This document shows, piece after piece, positions 5,827 to 8,479 of a DNA stretch of 8,479 nucleotides. This stretch comes from Thermoleophilia bacterium (lineage in GTDB: Bacteria; Actinomycetota; Thermoleophilia; Gaiellales; Gaiellaceae): positions 1 through 8,479 of the forward strand of contig JAICYG010000116.1 of NCBI GenBank assembly GCA_025934335.1. Direction: 5' to 3'. The position numbers and the translations under genes are program-made. The notes under the pieces were generated by a model, which saw only the letters and a list, made by a program, of their open reading frames with translations, did not search any database and had not been told where the DNA came from. How positions within the stretch are numbered: the first letter of the stretch is position 1; every line of letters begins with the position of its first letter.

Positions 5827-6646
5827 GCGCGCGAGACTCTATCTGGCGGTTGCCGCGGCGGCGCTCGTGTTCGTCGGCACGTGCGTCGCCGCCGGGGCGC
5901 GCGGCAAGATGCCGCCCCTCGTCTTCCCGGTCGTCGGCTCCGTCACCTACGGGGACGACTTCGGCGACCCCCGTGGCGGCGTGCGCCACGAGGGAAACGA
6001 CATCCTCGCCGCAAAGCGCGCGCCCGTCGTGGCAGTCGAGGACGGCACGGTCGAGTACTGGACGCAGTCGGCGAGCGCCGGCTGCATGCTCTACCTCCAC
6101 GGAGCGAGTGGCACGAGCTACCAGTACATCCACCTGAACAACGACCGGACCGCCGCCAACGACAACGAGGGGAAGTGCGTGCGCGGGACCGCGTACGCAG
6201 TTGCAGACGGCGCGCGCGTCACGGCGGGCCAGCAGATCGGATACGTCGGCGACTCGGGCGATGCGAACGGCATCCACCCGCACCTGCATTTCGAGGTGCA
6301 CCCGAACGGCAAGCGCGCCGTCGATCCGTTCCCGTACCTCCGGAAGGCTTCGCGCCTGCTCGCCCCCGCCCCGTCGGCAGGTCGGATGTTCACGCTCAAG
6401 CTCTCGGGCACGGTCGCGACGGCCACGGCGGACGAGCTGACCATGGTCGCCGACACCGTCTCGGCCTGGCCGTCGCACGTGAAGCAGTCGAAGCTCGGCG
6501 CCCTGGTCTCGCTGACGCTGACGGACGGCGAGACGTTCGCCCCCGGTGAGCAGATCGTGGCGTGGACGGAGCCCGCGCCCGGAACGGTCGAAGCGCTGAC
6601 CGGAGCTCCCGGCGCGCTCGAGCTCGATCACTTCTCGAACGGCTAG
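5825..6646 (+). CDS. Secreted M23-family (LytM-type) metallopeptidase
   Basis: A 273-residue exported protein. Residues 1-26 form a signal peptide: basic MRAR, the hydrophobic run LYLAVAAAALVFVG, then small residues; Cys20 (context VGTC) is a poor lipobox, so cleavage by signal peptidase I is more likely. The M23 domain (about 33-172) has all key residues: zinc ligands His55 and Asp59 in RHEGND, His103 in YIHL, and HPHLHFEV with His153 and zinc ligand His155. The family cuts peptide cross-links of peptidoglycan or activates other cell-wall hydrolases. Residues ~185-273 form a separate, probably beta-rich tail (LKLSGTVATAT..., TLTDGETFAPGEQIVAWTE) that I do not recognise. The ATG at 5825 is chosen because it begins the signal peptide; the frame is open further upstream, but only as antisense of etfB. 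It overlaps the etfB start codon, and its TAG overlaps the stop of the B12-binding subunit. Confidence 0.9.
   Translation: MRARLYLAVAAAALVFVGTCVAAGARGKMPPLVFPVVGSVTYGDDFGDPRGGVRHEGNDILAAKRAPVVAVEDGTVEYWTQSASAGCMLYLHGASGTSYQYIHLNNDRTAANDNEGKCVRGTAYAVADGARVTAGQQIGYVGDSGDANGIHPHLHFEVHPNGKRAVDPFPYLRKASRLLAPAPSAGRMFTLKLSGTVATATADELTMVADTVSAWPSHVKQSKLGALVSLTLTDGETFAPGEQIVAWTEPAPGTVEALTGAPGALELDHFSNG
5836..5841 (-). promoter_or_regulatory. Candidate -10 box of the etf operon, inside the peptidase gene
   Basis: TAGAGT (TAnnnT) on the minus strand lies 9 bases before the etfB ATG, with no Shine-Dalgarno between them. It sits within codons 4-6 of the oppositely oriented peptidase gene. No good -35 is visible. 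The position is where a leaderless or near-leaderless promoter would have to be, given that the two start codons overlap. Confidence 0.35.
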
Positions 6647-7041
6647 GCGGCCGTCAGCGCGCCCTGCAGGAACTCGACGATCGCGGCGGTCGGCGCGCCC
6701 GGTCCGAACACCTCCGCGACCCCTTGCGCCTTGAGCGCGGCCGCGTCCTCGGTCGGGATCGTGCCGCCGACGAGCACGAGCACGTCCTCTGCGCCCTGCC
6801 CGCGCAGCAGCTCGAGGATGCGCGGCACGAGCGTCATGTGCGCGCCCGACAGGATCGAGATGCCGACGGCGTCGGCATCCTCCTGGATGGCGGTCTCGAC
6901 GATCTGCTCCGGTGTCTGGTGCAGGCCGGTGTAGATGACCTCCATGCCCGCGTCGCGCAAAGCGCGCGCAATGATCTTCGCGCCACGATCGTGACCGTCG
7001 AGGCCGGGCTTTGCGACGACAACGCGGATCTTCGCCGACAC
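6643..7041 (-). CDS. B12-binding small subunit of split methylmalonyl-CoA mutase-type enzyme
   Basis: A 132-residue stand-alone cobalamin-binding domain, matching the C-terminal domain of methylmalonyl-CoA mutase (MCM). Seen directly: VVVAKPGLDGHDRGAKIIA with the DxHxxG signature (Asp15, His17, Gly20), in which His17 is the lower axial ligand to cobalt; SILSGAH (62-68); and VGGTIP (91-96), the nucleotide-loop glycine motif. It would carry adenosylcobalamin and pair with the large catalytic subunit encoded at the right edge. The GTG start at 7041 is chosen because it gives the family's short N-terminus (SAKIRVVVAKPG) and because TATACT sits 7 bases upstream; a longer open frame upstream is antisense to the MBL gene. 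Its stop TAG overlaps the peptidase TAG (CTAG). Such a domain could serve MCM, isobutyryl-CoA mutase or ethylmalonyl-CoA mutase; MCM is the default. Confidence 0.93.
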   Translation of the reverse strand: MSAKIRVVVAKPGLDGHDRGAKIIARALRDAGMEVIYTGLHQTPEQIVETAIQEDADAVGISILSGAHMTLVPRILELLRGQGAEDVLVLVGGTIPTEDAAALKAQGVAEVFGPGAPTAAIVEFLQGALTAA

Positions 7042-7059
7042 CGTCGGCAGTATAAGAAC
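7042..7059. promoter_or_regulatory. 18-bp divergent promoter between the B12 subunit and MBL genes
   Basis: Only 18 bp separate the two divergent GTG start codons (7041 minus, 7060 plus). On the minus strand TATACT (7054-7049), one mismatch from the sigma-A -10 consensus, ends 7 bases before the GTG, the spacing expected for a leaderless mRNA. On the plus strand the same AT island gives CAGTAT (7048-7053), 6 bases before the other GTG, a weaker -10. No standard -35 and no Shine-Dalgarno are visible in either direction. The two transcripts would therefore start within each other's core promoter, so mutual exclusion is possible (inference). Confidence 0.5.
7049..7054 (-). promoter_or_regulatory. 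-10 box TATACT of the B12-binding subunit gene
   Basis: This is a near-consensus TATACT in otherwise GC-rich DNA, placed 7 bases before the GTG at 7041. It is the strongest promoter-like hexamer in the window and supports that start codon and a leaderless transcript. A -35 element at 16-18 bp spacing (GACGAT region) does not match consensus. Confidence 0.55.
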
Positions 7060-7761
7060 GTGAAGCTCACGATCGTCGGCTGCTCGCCCGCATGGCCGAA
7101 CCCCGGCCGCGCGCACTCGGGGTACCTGCTCGAGCACGACAGCCGCCGGCTGCTCGTCGACTGCGGCCCCGGCGTCCTCGCGCGGCTCCGCGAGGCCGCG
7201 CACTGGCCCGAGATCGATGCGATCGCGATCACGCACATGCACCTCGACCATTGCGGCGACCTCGTCGCGTGGCTGTGGGGTCACCTGCACGTCCCGCCGA
7301 GGGGAACGAAGGGGCCCGACCTCTGGCTGCCGCCGGGCGGCCGCACCGAACTCGCGCTCCTCGGCTCGCGCTTCGACGAGGTGTTCACGATCCGCGAGTA
7401 CCCGGCCGCAGAGCAGTTCGAGGCGGGAGGCCTGACGGTGACGCCGTTTGCCGTCTCGCACTACACGCAGCCCACATGGGGCCTCCGGATCGAGGCCGGC
7501 GGCAAGGTCGTCGCGTTCTCCGCCGACACCGGGCCGACCGAGGCGCTCGCCGAGCTCGCGGCGGAAGCAGATGTCTTCCTCTGCGAGGCGACCCTCGATC
7601 AGGGTGAGCCCGGGCTCAGAGGGCATCTGACCGCGGGCGAGGCGGCGGCGGCGGCGCTCGCCGCGCGGGCCCACCGGCTGCTGCTCGTCCACCGTCCCGT
7701 CGAGCTCGAGACGCCCGACGGCCTCGAGCTCGCCTACGACGGCCTCGAGCTAAAGCTCTAG
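7060..7761 (+). CDS. MBL-fold metallo-hydrolase (RNase Z-like branch)
   Basis: A 233-residue metallo-beta-lactamase-fold hydrolase with a complete two-metal site: THMHLDHCGD (HxHxDH, His59, His61, Asp63, His64), His134 in VSHYTQPTWG, the bridging Asp156 in SADTGP, and His211 in LLLVHRP; His189 in GHLTAGEA is a further conserved position. The beginning (MKLTIVGCSPAWPNPGRAHSGYLL) and the SADTGPTEALAELA segment resemble the RNase Z / phosphodiesterase-like branch of small MBL hydrolases. It lacks the inserted exosite arm expected of a true tRNA-processing RNase Z, so the substrate is unknown. The GTG at 7060 gives the family start. It lies inverted between the two mutase subunit genes, diverging from the small subunit and converging on the large one 7 bp away. 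No signal peptide is seen, so it should be cytoplasmic. Confidence 0.9.
   Translation: MKLTIVGCSPAWPNPGRAHSGYLLEHDSRRLLVDCGPGVLARLREAAHWPEIDAIAITHMHLDHCGDLVAWLWGHLHVPPRGTKGPDLWLPPGGRTELALLGSRFDEVFTIREYPAAEQFEAGGLTVTPFAVSHYTQPTWGLRIEAGGKVVAFSADTGPTEALAELAAEADVFLCEATLDQGEPGLRGHLTAGEAAAAALAARAHRLLLVHRPVELETPDGLELAYDGLELKL
7716..7751 (+). repeat. 15-nt tandem direct repeat at the 3' end of the MBL gene
   Basis: CGACGGCCTCGAGCT occurs at 7716-7730 and again, identically, at 7737-7751, a 21-base period that keeps the frame. It encodes DGLEL twice (PDGLELAYDGLELKL) at the extreme C-terminus, apparently a small in-frame duplication. Effect on function is probably slight, as it follows the last metal ligand. 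Confidence 0.6.
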
Positions 7762-7768
7762 TAGAGGT

Positions 7769-8479
7769 TCAGAATACGGGCGTCTCGCGCCACGTTCCCC
7801 AGATCTCGCGGAACGCGTCGCACATCTCGCCCATCGTCACGTAGCTGCGGGCGGCGTCGACGATCGGGTGCATCAGGTTGCGGTCGTCGCGGGCCGCGTC
7901 CTCTTTCAGGCGTGCGAGCGCGGACTCGACGGCGACAGAGTCGCGACCCGACCGCAGCGCCTGCACGCGCTCGACCTGCTTGCGCTCGAGGGCCGGGTCG
8001 ATCTTCAGGATCTCGAGCGGCGGCTCGTCGACGAGCTCGTAGCGGTTCACCCCGACGACGACGCGCTCCTCGCGCTCGACCTCGCCCTGGTAGCGGAACG
8101 ACGCCTCGGCGATCTCCTTCTGGAAGAAGTTCTCCTTGATCGCCGCCACGACGCCGCCGAGCCTCCCGATCTGATCGAAGTACTCGTAGGCCTGCCGCTC
8201 GAGCTCGTTCGTCAATGCCTCGACGTGGTAGCTGCCGCCGAGCGGGTCGATCGTGTTCACGACGCCGGTCTCGTGCGCGATCACCTGCTGGGTACGGAGC
8301 GCGATCCGCACCGCGTCCTCGGTCGGCAGCGCAAGCGCCTCGTCGAAGCTGGTCGTGTGCAGCGACTGCGTGCCGCCGAGCACCGCCGCGAGCGCCTCGA
8401 TCGCAGTGCGAACGATGTTCACCTCGGGCTGCTGCGCGGTCAACGACACACCCGCCGTCTGCGTGTGGAAGCGCATCAG
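7769..8479 (-). CDS. Methylmalonyl-CoA mutase-type large subunit, C-terminal part (cut by window edge)
   Basis: The last 236 residues of the catalytic (TIM-barrel) subunit of a B12-dependent acyl-CoA mutase; the frame remains open at the right edge. Seen directly: MRFHTQTAGVSLTAQQP at the start of the visible part, GGTQSLHTTSFDEALALPT (35-53 of the visible part), IDPLGGSYHVE (77-87) and VVVGVNRY (140-147), all hallmarks of MCM large subunits. The protein ends ...MGEMCDAFREIWGTWRETPVF with no B12-binding domain, so it is the split (archaeal-like) form and needs the separate subunit at 6643-7041. The reaction would be (R)-methylmalonyl-CoA to succinyl-CoA through radical rearrangement. The residues separating MCM from isobutyryl- or ethylmalonyl-CoA mutase lie upstream, outside the window. 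Its stop is 7 bp from the stop of the convergent MBL gene. Confidence 0.94.
   Translation of the reverse strand: MMRFHTQTAGVSLTAQQPEVNIVRTAIEALAAVLGGTQSLHTTSFDEALALPTEDAVRIALRTQQVIAHETGVVNTIDPLGGSYHVEALTNELERQAYEYFDQIGRLGGVVAAIKENFFQKEIAEASFRYQGEVEREERVVVGVNRYELVDEPPLEILKIDPALERKQVERVQALRSGRDSVAVESALARLKEDAARDDRNLMHPIVDAARSYVTMGEMCDAFREIWGTWRETPVF

Noticed and set aside
5881..5886. Lipoprotein signal at Cys20 of the M23 peptidase.
   Set aside because: The context VGTC does not fit a lipobox well (Thr at -1), so signal peptidase I cleavage was preferred.
5660..6631. Minus-strand frame of 323 codons opposite the peptidase.
   Set aside because: It is low-complexity Arg/Val/Asp-rich sequence with no motif, opposite a gene with intact catalytic residues.
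7042..7692. N-terminal extension of the B12-binding subunit frame to give a 349-residue protein.
   Set aside because: The added residues are antisense to the MBL gene and unlike any mutase domain. GTG at 7041 gives the normal family start and has a -10 box just upstream.
7747..7758. GAGCT-AA-AGCTC inverted repeat at the end of the MBL gene as a possible terminator between convergent genes.
   Set aside because: The stem is only five bases with a two-base loop, lies within coding sequence and has no T-run on either strand, so it is probably chance in a CTCGAGCT-rich region.

Overview
The window is very GC-rich, has almost no intergenic DNA, and reads as ordinary bacterial chromosome carrying one small transposase insertion. 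The actinobacterial-type ETF genes, a split (two-gene) methylmalonyl-CoA mutase, a zinc-type ribosomal protein L31 and first-in-transcript genes with a TAnnnT box a few bases before the start codon fit a high-GC actinobacterium. It may belong to a deep lineage such as Thermoleophilia/Gaiellales, but that placement is inference.

Layout, left to right. (1) A minus-strand group runs spoU-type RNA 2'-O-methyltransferase, threonine/serine dehydratase and rpmE; rpmE is cut by the left edge. The genes are spaced by 9 bp or overlap by 4 bp. (2) A REP-associated tyrosine transposase (RAYT, IS200-like) lies on the plus strand at about 1751-2433 and is bracketed by imperfect direct repeats; its right repeat overlaps its own stop codon. 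(3) A tightly coupled minus-strand operon runs etfB, etfA and ETF-quinone oxidoreductase, with overlaps of 1 and 4 nt. (4) A secreted M23 peptidase gene on the plus strand shares its start codon bases with etfB (CATG) and its stop codon bases with the next gene (CTAG). (5) A stand-alone B12-binding mutase subunit (minus) and an MBL-fold hydrolase (plus) diverge from an 18-bp intergenic promoter. (6) The C-terminal 236 residues of the large mutase subunit (minus) run off the right edge.

Most of the metabolism fits one theme. Threonine dehydratase makes 2-oxobutyrate, a source of propionyl-CoA. ETF and ETF-QO carry electrons from acyl-CoA dehydrogenases to quinone. The B12-dependent mutase converts methylmalonyl-CoA, made from propionyl-CoA, to succinyl-CoA. 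This suggests catabolism of branched-chain and odd-chain acyl groups, although the mutase's exact substrate cannot be fixed because its specificity residues lie outside the window.

The most unusual points are these: an ETF-QO that lacks one of the four Cys ligands of its iron-sulfur cluster and has a shortened cluster loop; a peptidase gene with no private intergenic DNA at either end; a split mutase whose two subunit genes are separated by an inverted MBL gene; and the repeat-bracketed RAYT. I saw no CRISPR array, tRNA, rRNA or riboswitch. No stretch longer than about 120 bp lacks a gene.
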